Shown here in pieces: positions 11,480 through 22,899 of a stretch of DNA of 64,000 nt. Every line of letters begins with the position of its first letter. Positions within the stretch are counted from its first letter, which is position 1. The notes beneath the pieces were generated by a model. The model saw nothing but the letters and a program-made list of their open reading frames with translations, was not told the DNA's origin and did not search any database. The stretch is from Tretioscincus oriximinensis (Eukaryota; Chordata; Lepidosauria; Squamata; Gymnophthalmidae): the NCBI GenBank assembly GCA_022410635.1, contig JAJVDF010000216.1:1427585-1491584 (forward strand), given 5' to 3'. The translations under genes and the position numbers were made by a program.

Positions 11480-14400
11480 GAACATAAGAAGCGCCATACT
11501 GGATCGGGCCAAAGCCCATCTATTCCAGCATTCTGTCTCATACAGAGGGACCTGGGCAGTCTGAACAGAGGAAAGCAAAATATGCACCTGTTCATGACTC
11601 CCTGCAAACGATATTTCAAGACTCCTGCCTGTCACTCCATCCCGGAGGCAACATCCAGACATCCATCCTAGTACCCATTTATACCCTTGGTGTCCATGAA
11701 CNTGTCTAGTCCTGTCGTGAAGCTATCCAAGCTGTTAGCTACCACCACCTCTTCAGGAAGTAAATTCCATAGGCCAATGACCCTCTGGGTGAAAAAAATA
11801 CTTTTCCCCTATCTGTTCTCACTTTTCTGCCCATCTGTTTTAAGGAATGCCCTCTGGTCCTTGTGTTGTGTGACAGAGAAAACATTTTTCTCTAGCAAAG
11901 GAGCTAGCTCCTTTGCTGGACTTTCTGCTAGACTAACACGGCTATTTCTCTGAGATTTTTTCTCTATTCACCCTATCCATCCCATGAATGATTTTGTACA
12001 CTTCAATCAGATCACCTCTCAAACGTCGCCTTTCGAGGCCCAGACGTTGCTTCGTAAGGGAGGTGCTCCAGACCCTTTATCATTTTTGTTGGCCTTTTCT
12101 GCACCTTCTCCAGTTCCAAAATATCCCTCTTGAGATGTGGTGACCAGAATTGAACACAGAATTCCAAATGTGGCCTCACCACAGATTTATAAAGAGGCAA
12201 AACAACATTTGCAGACTTGTTTTCGATTCCTTTCCTAATTATCCCCAACATGGAATTTGTTTTTTTTTTTGCTGCTTCTGCACACTAGGTTGACATTTTC
12301 ATTGAATTATCCACCAATACCCCAAGATCCTTTTCTTGCTCGGTCATAGAAAGCTTGGTTCCCATCATGTGATAGGAGTTGGGGTTCTTTGCCTCAATGT
12401 ACATGACTTTGCACTTGCTTAAATTGAAGTGCATTTGCCACTTTGATGCCCACTCACCCAATTTCAATATATCACTCTGGAGTGTCTTACAATCATTTTC
12501 AGTTTTCACTACCCTGAACTGTTTGGCTACTTCACTATTTACCTCGGCATCCAGATCGTTTATGAATATGTTGAAAAGCAAAGGTCCCAGTACAGACCCC
12601 TGGGATACCCCACTTCTTACCTCTTTCCACTCAGATAACTGTCCATTTATTACTACCCTCTGTTTTCTATCTTTTAGCCAGTTTCCAATCCAGGACAAAA
12701 TCTGTCCTCTTATACCATGAGTGTGCCGCTTTTTTAGGAGCCTTTGATGAGGGACTTTATCAAAAGCTTTCTGAAAATCTAGATAGACAATATCAACTGG
12801 ATCCCCTTTATCTGCCTGCTTAACACTCTCAAAGAATTCTAGCAAGTTAGTAAGGGATGATTTACCTTTGCAGAAGCCATGCTGAGTTTCATTCAGCAAT
12901 GTGTGCTTCTCCATATGGTTAGTAATTTTGTCCTTAATTATGGTTTCCAACACTTTACCTGGAACTGATGTTAAACAGACAAGTCTATAATTTCCGGGAT
13001 CACCCCGCAATCCTTTTTTGAAGATTGGTGTTACATTAGCTACCCTCCATTCTACTGGTACTATGCCTGATCTTAAGGAAAGATTAAATATTTTGGTTAA
13101 AAGTTCAGCAATTTCACATTTGAGTTCTTTAAGAATTTTTGGATGAATGGGATCTGACCCTGGGGATTTATTAATGTTCAGCTTATTAAGGCTAGCAAGG
13201 ACCTCCTCCCTTGTTATCTCTATCCAGTTTAATTCATCTGATGTTCTTACTGAGAAGACTAAATCTGTTGCGGGTAAATATCCACGGTATTCTTCAGTGA
13301 AAACTAAAGAAAAAATTCATTTAACCTTTCTGCAATCTCCATGCCCTTCTTGATTATGCCCATTTGTCCATTGCTGTCTAGTGGTCCGACTGCTTTCCTC
13401 GCAGGATTTTTATTTCTTATTTGAAAAAATCCTTATTATTTCTTTTAATATTNTTTGCAATGTGCTCCTCAAATTTTTTCTTTGCATCCCTGACTATCAG
13501 CTTGCATTTGATTTGCCACAATTTGTGCTCCCTTCTGTTCTCCTCACTAGGATATGCCTTCTATTTATTAAATGAATTTCTCTTCATTCTAATGACTTCC
13601 CTTATTGCAGTGGTAAGCAGTACGGGTGTCTTCTTGGACTTGGCAGAACCCTTTCTTCTCTTGGGAATGCATTTTATTTGAGTTTCCAATATTGTATTTG
13701 CAAACAGTTTCCATGCTTTTTGAAGGGACTGGACTTTTCTCACTTTCCCTTTTAATTATCTTTTTATGAGTTTCCTCATTTGGGGAAAATTTCCTTTGTG
13801 AAAGTTGAAGGTTTCTGTATTAGAACTGCTTGACAATTTTCTATCCACGTTCAAGTTGAAAGTTATTGTATTGTGGTCACTGTTTCCTATGGGATCAGTT
13901 ACATCATGTATCAGGTCCCGTTCATTACTTAGGACTAAATCCAGAATTCCCTTGCCCCTGGTTGGTTCTAAAACCACCTTCTCTAGGAAGCAATCAGTTA
14001 GCATGTCTAAGAATTTTATTTCTTTTTCGTGAGTTGAACAAGAGTTTGCCCAATCAATGTATGGATAGTTGAAGTCTCGCATTATTGCTACCCTTCCCTT
14101 TTTGGAAGATTCAATGACCTCATGTTCCAAATGAGTATCGCTTTCAGGGGTTTGGTTAGGAGGCTGGTAGCATACTCTCAATATTAAACTTTTTTTCTGA
14201 CCTGATAATGTTATTCACTGTGCTTCTGTGGATGTGTCTGTTTTACCTGGAAGTTCCAGTTTGTAGGATTCAATCTCTTCTTTAACATACAAGGCTACAC
14301 CACCACCAGGTCTCCCTTTCCTATCTTTTCTGTATAATTTGTAACCTGGGATTACTGTATCCCANTGGTTTTCTTCTGTCCACCAGGTTTCATTTATGCC

Positions 14401-14516
14401 AATAATATCGACATTATTTTTGTTCACTAAGCATTCCAATTCCCCTATTTTTGGTCGGAAGCTTCTGTCACTTGCATACAGGCATTTATATGCCGTTCTC
14501 CGGTGCAAGTTTGGCC
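11480..14516 (-). mobile_element. Near-complete but broken CR1 LINE
   Basis: On the minus strand, in order, are an endonuclease-like segment (about 14508-14215, with NNVDIIGINETWW), middle sequence (14181-13756), a reverse transcriptase segment (about 13010-12285, with VYLDFQKAFDKVPHQ and SGVSQGSVLGPLLFNIFINDL), the thumb/C-terminus (12251-11650) and the CR1 3' UTR. Stops and frameshifts separate the blocks. The expected catalytic (F/Y)ADD box after EVAKQF is missing, so the element is dead. A short foreign insert with a 24-bp palindrome interrupts the 3' part near 11893-11953. Confidence 0.9.
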
Positions 14517-14522
14517 CCGTAT

Positions 14523-15233
14523 TAACGGGGGTTTGCTTACCACNTTATAAGGTGTCTGCAGATCAGAGGCAGCTGAATCATCAGGATACGGACACGTGTA
14601 GAATCTGACTCCCATCAAGAACTCACACAGAGGCCATAAACTTAGATCATGAGGCAAGATCTAGGAGGTCCACGTGGGTCATGGAACCTCCAGAGCACCT
14701 CTGTGCACTGGTTTTTATTTACTACAAAACAGAAGGCATGTACAAGAAAAGTGATGTCAGAGAATGGGAGTTCCGAAGGTGTGGTTTGGGGCGGACCGGA
14801 GGTGGGCCCAGGTTGTGACACCTGTGTGACGTTTCTCCCTCCTCCCAAGGGGTGCAGCCTGAGTCAGGAAACTCCAAATATGGGTATGGTTTGGGTGATA
14901 GCTTCCAGGACCTGTGACCGTTCGTTCACCTCATGGGGAAGTGAAAGACAAAAGACCTCTTCTGGGCTTTCCAGGCAATTGACTGATGCCATTAAGCCAG
15001 GTATACAGATACAATGGGTGCCCCAAGAGATAATGGGTGCAGGCAAACACTGTAAAGATGGGTGTTGCTTCAGGGCAGGAAGAAAGATTAGCTCTCTTGC
15101 AACACCTTGTGCTGGGAATTTGCCAAATTTTTTGCAAACAAGCTGCCAGGGCTTCTGGGGACCAATTCTTGTATATATTTATATCAAATATATTTATGCC
15201 AATTAATATATTACTAATGGCGAACCCCCGACA
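14523..15233 (-). mobile_element. Solo LTR, copy 1 (711 bp, 6-bp target duplication)
   Basis: This LTR-like element is flanked by direct repeats CCGTAT (14517-14522 and 15234-15239). On the minus strand it begins TGTCGGGGG and ends CCCCCGTTA, an imperfect inverted terminal repeat. A minus-strand AATAAA lies at 14719-14714. It matches copy 2 along its full length. No internal coding region is attached, which points to a solo LTR of an ERV-like or other LTR retrotransposon inserted at the 5' edge of the CR1 element. Confidence 0.8.
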
Positions 15234-15239
15234 CCGTAT

Positions 15240-16107
15240 ATTTGTGAGAAACCACAGTTTGCCCATTACAGCTTTTCCCCCTCTGACACTATATTATCTG
15301 CATAATTCTGTTCCTCAGCAATTGCATTTACATTTACACTCTCTCGAACCGGATGCTGCCCAGCTCTTGTTGGCTTTCCTGACAGGAGCTTTGTCTCTGT
15401 TCTAGTTCCTTGTGTTTTTTGTTAGCTGTTTACATTTGTGTGGTGGGTTGTTAAACACCACTTCTTGGGTCTGCATATCGAAATACTCTTCAAGCTTCCC
15501 TTAGTAGTGTGTTACCAGTTCTCCAGGGCTCTTTTGTTAATATTATATAGCTAAAGTAAAACCTGATGCTTCCTTGTGAGTGAGACAGGACTATCTCAGT
15601 GTCTGCATGGGGGGAGGGGGGATGCTGCAAAACAGTAACAGTGGAGTATGAATCTGGCTCTTTTTCGCTGTACTCCTCCCCTCCAGCTCTGATCCCCTCC
15701 CCCATTCCCCACCCAGTCGAGTCAGGATCACCAAACACAAAGAGACAACTGCTGAGCTCCTCCACACAATGGGAGAAGCAGCCCCTTCAGCGTAAATAGT
15801 CTGGGATGAACTGCATACCAGCCAGGCAGAAGCAGGCTAAGAATAGCAGTGTCTCTTCCTTGGTCTGTAGAAAGAGCTGGGGCAAAGAAGCCTTTTACAA
15901 ATAGTGGCAGGAGAATCACATGCTTGCCACAGCCTGGATTGGCCTGGTGTGTGGACACCAGCAAAATTCAGTATCCAAAAGTGTCTCTCTTTCACACTGG
16001 TATGTTTCACACTTACCTTCAGCAAATTCTCTCTGGGAACTATTTCCATACACTGTTTCTTGCTTTTTGCATTTCCTCTGATTGAAACTTTCCTGCTCCT
16101 AGCACAG
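15240..16107. other. Spacer between the two solo LTRs
   Basis: It contains no gag/pol-like frame, primer-binding site or polypurine tract that I can recognise. It appears to be ordinary flanking DNA rather than the inside of a provirus. The short frames at 15490-16049 have no support. Confidence 0.6.
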
Positions 16108-16113
16108 GAGTAA

Positions 16114-16842
16114 TAACGGGGGTTTGCTTACCACGTTATTAAGATCCGTGCACGTCTGAGGCAGCTGTATCGTCAGGATACGGACACGTGTAAAATCTTA
16201 CTCCCATCAAGAACTCACACATAGGCCATAAACTTAGATCATGAGGCAAGATCCAGGAGGCCCACGTGGGTCATGGAAACTCCAGAGCACCTCTTTGCAG
16301 CAGGTTTTATTGACTCCAAACAGAAGGCGTGTACAAGAAAAGTGATGTCAGAAAGTGGGAGTTTAGAAGGTGTGGTTTGGGNCGGACCGGAGGTGGGTCC
16401 AGGTTGTGACACCTGTGTGACGTGTCTCCCTCCTCCCAAGGGGCGCAGCCTGTGTCAGGAAGTTCCAAATATGGGTATGGTTTGAGCAACACAAGATTGA
16501 CCCCTTTAGGCTTCCAGGACCTGTGACCAGTCGTTTACCCCAAGGTAAAGAGGTGGACAAAAGACTTCCTCTGGACTTTCCAGGGCAATTGACTCATGGC
16601 ATTAAGCCAGGGCTACAGATACAATGGGTGCCCTTTGAGACAATGGGCTAAGGGGAACTGCTAAATGGGTACTGCTTCAGGGCAGGAAGAGAGAGATTAG
16701 CTCTCTTGCAACACCCTGTAGTGGAAAATTTTCCCAAAATTTTACATCCAGGCTGCCTGGGCTTCTGGGGACCAATTCTTGTATATATTTATATCAAATA
16801 TATTTATGCCAATTAATATATCAAGTATGGCGAACCCCGACA
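16114..16842 (-). mobile_element. Solo LTR, copy 2 (729 bp, 6-bp target duplication)
   Basis: It is flanked by GAGTAA direct repeats (16108-16113 and 16843-16848), different from those of copy 1, so it is a separate insertion. Ends are the same as in copy 1. A minus-strand AATAAA lies at 16311-16306. It differs from copy 1 by scattered substitutions and short indels in the middle third. Confidence 0.8.
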
Positions 16843-16848
16843 GAGTAA

Positions 16849-18775
16849 GAAGTGCAAAGGCTATATTCCAGCAGATAACCAGATAATTAGCCAAACAAAT
16901 TATCCCTTCCATAAAAAAAGCCTTAAAAATCCAAGGGTGTCTGCTTATTGGTCCATTTTTAGCTCAAGTTGGCCATCCAATTGTATTCTAGCTTTTTTTG
17001 TATGTTCTCTGCTTGCCTGCGTAAAAACATCTCACATGACAGGGAAAACACATAGGTCCTGGAATACAATTTCTGTTTAAAAGTAACCCATGCAAGGGAA
17101 GTTTAAGTGCATTTTGAAGTGATTTGGGAAATAGTGAAACAGCAATGCAAAACTTGGGCCCTACATTTCTAAAAGAATGCCTTCGTCGATATCAACTTGC
17201 CTGTGTCTTAGGATCTGCAAAGAAGGCCCTCCTGATCAACTTTCCATATCAAAGAGGATGGGGACCTAATACAGAGCCTTCTTAGTGGCTAAGCCCCCAC
17301 ACTATGGATTAGTCTCCCACTTGAGGTGTGTCAATCGCTATCACTCTATACATTCAGAAAATCTCTGAAGATGAACCTCTTAACTTGCCTTTAGCAGAAG
17401 AAACAACTCCCCCTTCTCTACTTTTCGCCTTTGAGACCTTCAGATATAGGGCGGAAGAGAAACGCAAATACCGTAAGTAAAAAATAAATAAAAGTTTCAT
17501 TTCCAGTTTCAGGCCCTGTTATTTTTGATATGTCAATTCTATATCTTGTTTTTACAGTTAATAACCCTGAGATCTTTGGGTATAAGATAAGACAGAATTT
17601 CAAATAAACATTTTTATTTAATAAAAATAAGATTTTTTTATATGACTATATTAGCCCTGCACAGCAATTATTTTCTCTTTAAACTTCAAGCCTACGATTA
17701 GGGGTTCACCTTTCATTTCTTGTAAAAGAAAAATCTATAAAAATGTATTGTAATTCAAAATAATCTAATTTAATATATTTATTTTATTTTAAAATCTAAT
17801 AATAAGAATAAGAATCTGGCATTTATATCTCACTCTCGGTTTCCAGAATGGTTTCCAAAGTTAATTTTCACCCAAAGGCTTCTATCTATTCAATCCTCAC
17901 CATCAGATTAGTGGTAATACTCAAGAATCTATTTGAATGACTGACTCTTTACACCTAAGTCATTTGTGAGTCATTTAAATAACAATAAAATTATGTTTTT
18001 TATACCCTGGCCTTATCACCCAAAGGGACTCAGAGTGGCTTCCAAGGTTAATTTTCACCCAAAGACTTACATTTATTCTATCTTCCCGACTAGGCTAATG
18101 GTGGTACTCATTTATCTAATTGAAATGTAGATTGCAAATCTAATTATTTCAAACAGCTGAACTGTTAGAGCTGAGGACCAGTAGAGGGCACTCACCCCTC
18201 TTCACGTCTGACACAGGGCCTCAAAACCAGATCTCTCAGCTGAAAGACCAGCTCTTAGCAACTGCCCCATTCATGCCCTAAAAACTGAAACTAGAGAATG
18301 ACACCTAGAAAAGCACACGGACAGACTGCAAGCTTGGCTGGAGTGCCCTGCTTCCAAGGTCAGCCTTTGCAGGCAATAGGCCCCTGGAGGTCAAAATCTA
18401 GGGGACTTGTGAACAGAGCAATGTTTGACACAAGCCTACAGAATGCTAGGAAAAAATATTTTCTCCTGTCCCCCAAATTCCAGATCAGTCAGTGAAAGAG
18501 AAGCTCTGAAGCAGCAGAAGAGAATTTTATGCAGCAACCAGCTATTCTCTATGGGTGACTTCCTGAGAGAAGACACTTTGTGCTTCAAAAAGTCTGCTAA
18601 TTGGAAGCAATGAGCAGAGAAGGTGGATGTTTATGCCCTGTTTATCGGCATTGATGTGCACTTGGCTGCTGCCGTGAGAAAAGGCTCCTGAGTCAGGAGG
18701 CTCAAGCATGTGGGCATCAGATTCTGTAACACAAATGGACAAAGGAAGAAGTTTTTGGATGGGAGTGACAGGGGA
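16849..18775. other. AT-rich intergenic stretch with old SINE debris
   Basis: No gene is seen. A CORE-SINE tail ('gagaccttcagatatagggcgg') lies at about 17430-17490. Two diverged direct copies of about 90 bp ('ggtttccaaagttaattttcacccaaag') lie at about 17835-17925 and 18015-18110. Confidence 0.5.
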
Positions 18776-18776
18776 G

Positions 18777-19097
18777 AGACTGCAAGCACGGACAGCTCAG
18801 TTGCTTAGGAATTCGTCTCTCGCCTGGGAGATCAGGTTTCGAAGCCCTGTGTGGGATGTGGGGAGGGGTGAGCACCTTCCACTAGCCTGTAGCTCTAGCC
18901 AACCCAGCTATTTGAAAGCANGAATTGCAAGAAATTGCAATTGACTGCAAGTAGATACATGGGAACCACCATAGCCTGGTGGGGAAGATAGAATGGAAGC
19001 CTTCGAGCAAAATATATCCTTGTAAGTCGCTTTGAGTCCCTTTGGAAGGTGAGAAAAGCGGGGTATAAGAACCAAGTTCTTCTTCTTCTTCTATCCC
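18777..19097 (+). mobile_element. tRNA-derived SINE with TTC-repeat tail, copy 1
   Basis: It has a tRNA-like head with 'gctcagttgcttagg' and B-box-like 'ggtttcgaagccc'. The middle is 'tacatgggaaccaccatagcctggtggggaag' and the end 'gcggggtataagaaccaag' followed by TTC repeats. It is clearly a different family from the CORE-like SINE. Confidence 0.85.
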
Positions 19098-19249
19098 TGC
19101 TTAGCCTGTAAGAAGCCAAAGGCTGTGGAAATATCACCCAACCACTGCACACGCAACATCACTGCACTGTAAACTGTATGCAGCAAGACAACTGGGTGCC
19201 TTTGGCTGCCATGGATGTTGCATTTTAAGGGCTTTGTTTCTCCTAGCAG

Positions 19250-19350
19250 CATTTAGGGTTACTATGTATTAACTCCAGATGGAGTTAATAATGTCTGTAC
19301 TATAAAGGGGAAACTTTTTCACACCCATTAAAGGTGCAGAGTTTTATTCT
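19250..19350. mobile_element. Fragment of palindromic MITE
   Basis: It shows 'tagggttactatg' on the left and 'cacacccattaaaggtgcagag' on the right, partial arms of the GGGTTACC MITE family. Confidence 0.5.
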
Positions 19351-19894
19351 TGTTTATATATAGATTTCAAAGAAATAGCACTTCAGTAAGCTCAGCATGG
19401 GGGGATTTTTCAGGGCAGCAAGATTTTTCAGAGACGAGGCTACTTCTTCTGATGCCCTGGAAAAGTAAACTTCTCTGCCAAAGCTCATGATGCCTATTTT
19501 CCATTCCTTAGCTTCCAAAGTGCCTCTTGGCTGGACTTTGTTTATATTTGTCACCAGTGGTGAACTGGTACTAGAGGAAGGGAGGGAGCATAGGTCCAAG
19601 TCCAAACACATCATACACCATTTCCTTGCCCAGCATGTAATGGAATTACAGCTGAGCTACTAGGGCTACTTGCACCCATGCAAAGAGCGTCACAGATCCG
19701 TGTTTCAAACACACATAAACCTAGGGAAGGGGGCTGGCCACATAGGGCCCACTTTATAAGGGGCCCATGTGTCATTGGGCAAGCTGGCACTATGGCCAGT
19801 CTGCCCGCATGTGTCACTCTTACATAGCTCCTTCCTCATAGGGCTTGGAAGACAAAACGACCGTTATTATATACCCACATTTTTCTCTCACCCT

Positions 19895-20059
19895 AGGGTT
19901 ACCAGATAAAAAGGATAAAACTTTGCAACTTTAACATCTCCAGAAGGAAGGATTTTCACCAGCGGCAGCTTCAAATGCTTGCAGNACCTAGGAGGGAATC
20001 ACTGGTTCACATTTACTAACGATGCAAAGTTCTATCCTGTTTTTTTATCTGATAACCCT
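19895..20059. mobile_element. Palindromic MITE (GGGTTACC family)
   Basis: The left arm 'agggttaccagataaaaagg' and the reverse complement of the right arm 'agggttatcagataaaaaaa' match with few differences out to the actttgca block. The whole element is a fold-back. This is the clearest uninterrupted copy in the window. Confidence 0.75.
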
Positions 20060-20920
20060 ATTCACCCAGATGCCATCATGTCTCTAACTGCCAGCGGAGT
20101 GCATAGGGTTGCCTCTTATGGACAAAGAATTCCTAACTGCCCTTGGGGTCCAAACCCATTGTAACCCTGGCTCCTTAGAGCATAGAAAATGCCTATTGAG
20201 TCTATCTGGTTCAGCACAGTCTGTTTTGGACAATCTGCTTAGTAGGGTAGCCTCCCAACAGAANATAAGCAACATCCAGTCCACAGCCACGGCCCTCCAG
20301 AGCATCCCTGCACCACCCCCATAGCCTTATACATCAGAAGAATCCGCAAAGACAACCAAGGGGAGGTGGGGGGGTGGAGCACCTCACCCCTCAAATCTGA
20401 CATTAGCTACATCATGCATAAAGAACAGTTTCCCTGTAAATCCCTTTTCTTCCAGGATGCATCTTCATGGCATGAGGGCAATGGAGCAGGGGCAAGCATA
20501 GCAAGCTCCACTGGTGCCCAGGGCAAATGTGGATCTGGCATTACCTGGATCCCCAAGTTGCAGTGCCCCCCCCCCGCCCCAAACTGCACCCTCCCATCCC
20601 TCCTAAGATGTCCCCCACCCCCTCAAGGTCCTGCTGCCCCTCCCATCCCTCCCAGAATGCCCCCGCACCCTTTCAAAGCACATTTGGGGGGTTGGTGCAA
20701 TATGGAGGGCGGCGTGGCAGCAAGGGGACACTGCTGTGCCCACGAGAGACCACCCACGCATTGCCCCCCATGACTGCACCACGGGGCGGCGTTCCCGAGG
20801 TGGCCTCTGTCTGCTCTTCCTCAGCACGCGACCCTCAACTCCCCTGGGGCTCCAGAGAAGGGTCCCCGGGCTCCTCCGCCACCTTTGAACTTTATGATAG
20901 GCTTACCAGAGAGAATCCAA
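20060..20920. other. Spacer with C-rich stretch
   Basis: C-rich sequence occupies about 20560-20690. The 172-aa open frame across it is low-complexity Pro-rich and has no recognisable domain. No gene is called. Confidence 0.5.
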
Positions 20921-21007
20921 TGTTTTGCACCTTTGATGGGTGTGATAAAGTGATCCCANCCGTGCTGCAGGCATTAGAAGGGGCACTTGGTGAAGAGTCC
21001 TCTAGTC

Positions 21008-21164
21008 CAGAGATGTCAAACTGGTGGCCCTCCAGATGTTCCTGAACCACAACTCCCAACATTCCATTCCACTCCCAGCACTGTACTCCACTCTGCTAAA
21101 NCAAATTGAACATTGGGAGTTGTGGTTCAGGAACATCTGGAGGGCCACCAGTTTGACATCTCTG
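21008..21164. mobile_element. Non-autonomous hAT element, nested in an older MITE
   Basis: The perfect 52-nt inverted arms are 21008-21059 and 21113-21164, starting CAGAGATG and ending CATCTCTG. Perfect 8-bp target duplications CTCTAGTC lie at 21000-21007 and 21165-21172. The length of the duplication and the CAG-type termini fit the hAT superfamily. Flanking sequence on both sides (20922-20999 and 21173-21215) is the split GGGTTACC-family MITE. Confidence 0.88.
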
Positions 21165-21249
21165 CTCTAGTCTACAGCCATTAAAGGGAGTAAGGCATGA
21201 TCCGGTTTGTATGCGTGAACATCATTTGAGGGTTTGATTTTGCTAAGGT

Positions 21250-21960
21250 CACTGCGGCGCCCCCTGCCGGACACTGCCGGACTTGGCCCAAAGTTACCCC
21301 GCAGCAATTCCAGACTGGGCGTCAAGTCCTCGGCTCTTCTTTCGGCTCTTTTTAGGAGACTGCGCGGGGGTGGGGCGGAGGGATAAGCTGCTTACCTCTC
21401 CCGACGGCGCCTTCCGCAGCGACTAGAAGGTCTCTGGAGTTGCCTCGCCCGGGGAAAAAGCAGCAGCTGCCCCTGGCCCGCTCGCTCTCCGCTCCGGAGT
21501 CTCCGCCATCCGCGCCTCCGAGTCCAGCGACCCGGCAGCGCACTCCGGTCTCCAGCGCAGCGCCTCCTCTGCTCTCATCAGGCGCCACCGGCCACACGCG
21601 CCCGCAGCTGCTCGCGGGGAACTGAGCGGCGCTGAGCGGGAAAAGGAGGCGGACGCGCAGCTGGGAGGGGGGGGCGGCGGGAGGGGGAGAGGGAAGGAGG
21701 GAGGGAGGGAAGAGGGGAACAGTCCCTTCTTTCCCTGCCACGGAGCGACAGCCTGCTACAACTCAAGCTGCTCAGACGTGCGATGACTTCGGGNGGCGGG
21801 TAACGCGAGCATGCACAGAGCGCCGGCCGTCCCGCTCCTGCCTGCCTGGGCTGACGGCCTTGCGCAGAGGGAGGCGTCGGACCCTGCTGGGAGCCACGGG
21901 TTGGGGGACCGGGGAGAGACACAAGGCCAGCTGGAGGCTAAAACTGCATCCACACGTCCC
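21250..21960 (-). promoter_or_regulatory. Orphan CpG-rich block, candidate distal promoter/noncoding first exon
   Basis: A dense run of CpG dinucleotides and GC boxes stands in otherwise AT-richer surroundings. On the minus strand a good splice donor (GAG|GTAAGC, exon end 21396) follows it. It could be a 5' noncoding exon of the INSYN2-like gene, whose coding start lies 10.9 kb downstream on the same strand. The frames inside look like GC-rich chance ORFs. Confidence 0.4.
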
Positions 21961-22073
21961 TTTTTATTCTCGTTATACTCGGGGTATTCTGAAATATAGT
22001 AATCCAGACGGTGCTTTATTCCGGAATAACCAAGTTATGGAACCCTGTCCCCACTGAGCCCGATTCTGGTTTA

Positions 22074-22254
22074 TGGCCCTGGCCCCAGTGAACTTTATTC
22101 TTGGCTATATCTCATAATAGGAGCCTGCCATCTACATGCTAATGTAGACTATGGCAGGCCCCGAATGGGGCCTGCCATAGTCTACATTGGCATGTGGATG
22201 ACCAAATTCTACGCTGAGATATAACCCAGAATAAAGCTCAGTGGGGACGGGGCC
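22074..22254. mobile_element. Palindromic MITE (TGTAGACTATGGCAGG family)
   Basis: The centre is a perfect 22-nt hairpin (22141-22162 with 22167-22188, loop gaat). The match extends outward with substitutions to 'gtgaactttattcttggctatatctca' against the reverse complement of 'gagatataacccagaataaagctcagtg'. A second partial copy follows at 22255-22345. Related copies lie at 57917-58052 and in fragments near 22400-22480, 60900-60980 and 63600-63760. Confidence 0.75.
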
Positions 22255-22650
22255 TATATCTCAGAACAGGAGCCTGGCGTCTACATGCTAATGTAAACCT
22301 GTAGACTATGGGGCCATATGGACGTCCAACCAGAATAAGGCTCAATGGGCTTCGAGGTGAGAAAAGCAGGGTATAAACAACAACTCAACTTTTCTTATCC
22401 CCGTGCCAGTGTAGTCAATGGCAGGCCTCATTTGGCTCATACCCACATTAGCGGCTCCATTCAGGGCCTGCCATAGTCTACACTATCATGTGGCTGGAAA
22501 GTCCCTGTTCCAAGATACAGCTCAGAATAGGACATGGCTCCCCAGGTACCCGTGTAGACTAAGGTTCACACATTAAAAATGGGAGCGAGCTTTGCCCCTT
22601 TAATAGCTACAGGGGAAGTGAGGACTTTGATCCAAGTGCAGCTTCTAACA

Positions 22651-22838
22651 CAGGGGTGTGCAATTAATTTTTCCCAAGGGGCCGCATGAGAAATTGGGGT
22701 GGTTTTAGAGGGCCGGATTAATATAGTTAACTCAGTTCTACACAATACTGTATATAACTCTGAGCTAAGAGGGGCGGGCCGGTCAGAGACAGTAGGAGGG
22801 CCGCATGTGGCCCTCGGGCCGCCCCTTGCCCAGCTCTT
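22651..22838 (+). mobile_element. Non-autonomous hAT element (CAGGGGTG...), nested in an older MITE
   Basis: It starts CAGGGGTGTGCAATTAA and ends TTGCCCAGCTCTT, with the 'ggggccgcatgag' and 'gggccgccccttgccca' ends common in vertebrate hAT relics. Eight-base duplications TTCTAACA lie at 22643-22650 and 22839-22846. The sequence on both sides (22560-22642 and 22847-22895) is the split GGGTTACC-family MITE. Confidence 0.85.
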
Positions 22839-22899
22839 TTCTAACATCTGTAACACCCAAAGCTCTATCCCAGTTTTCATCTGGTAACCNTACCCTTGT

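Noticed and set aside
14523..16842. A complete LTR provirus with two LTRs
   Set aside because: The two LTRs have different target duplications, and the 880 bases between them have no retroviral content.
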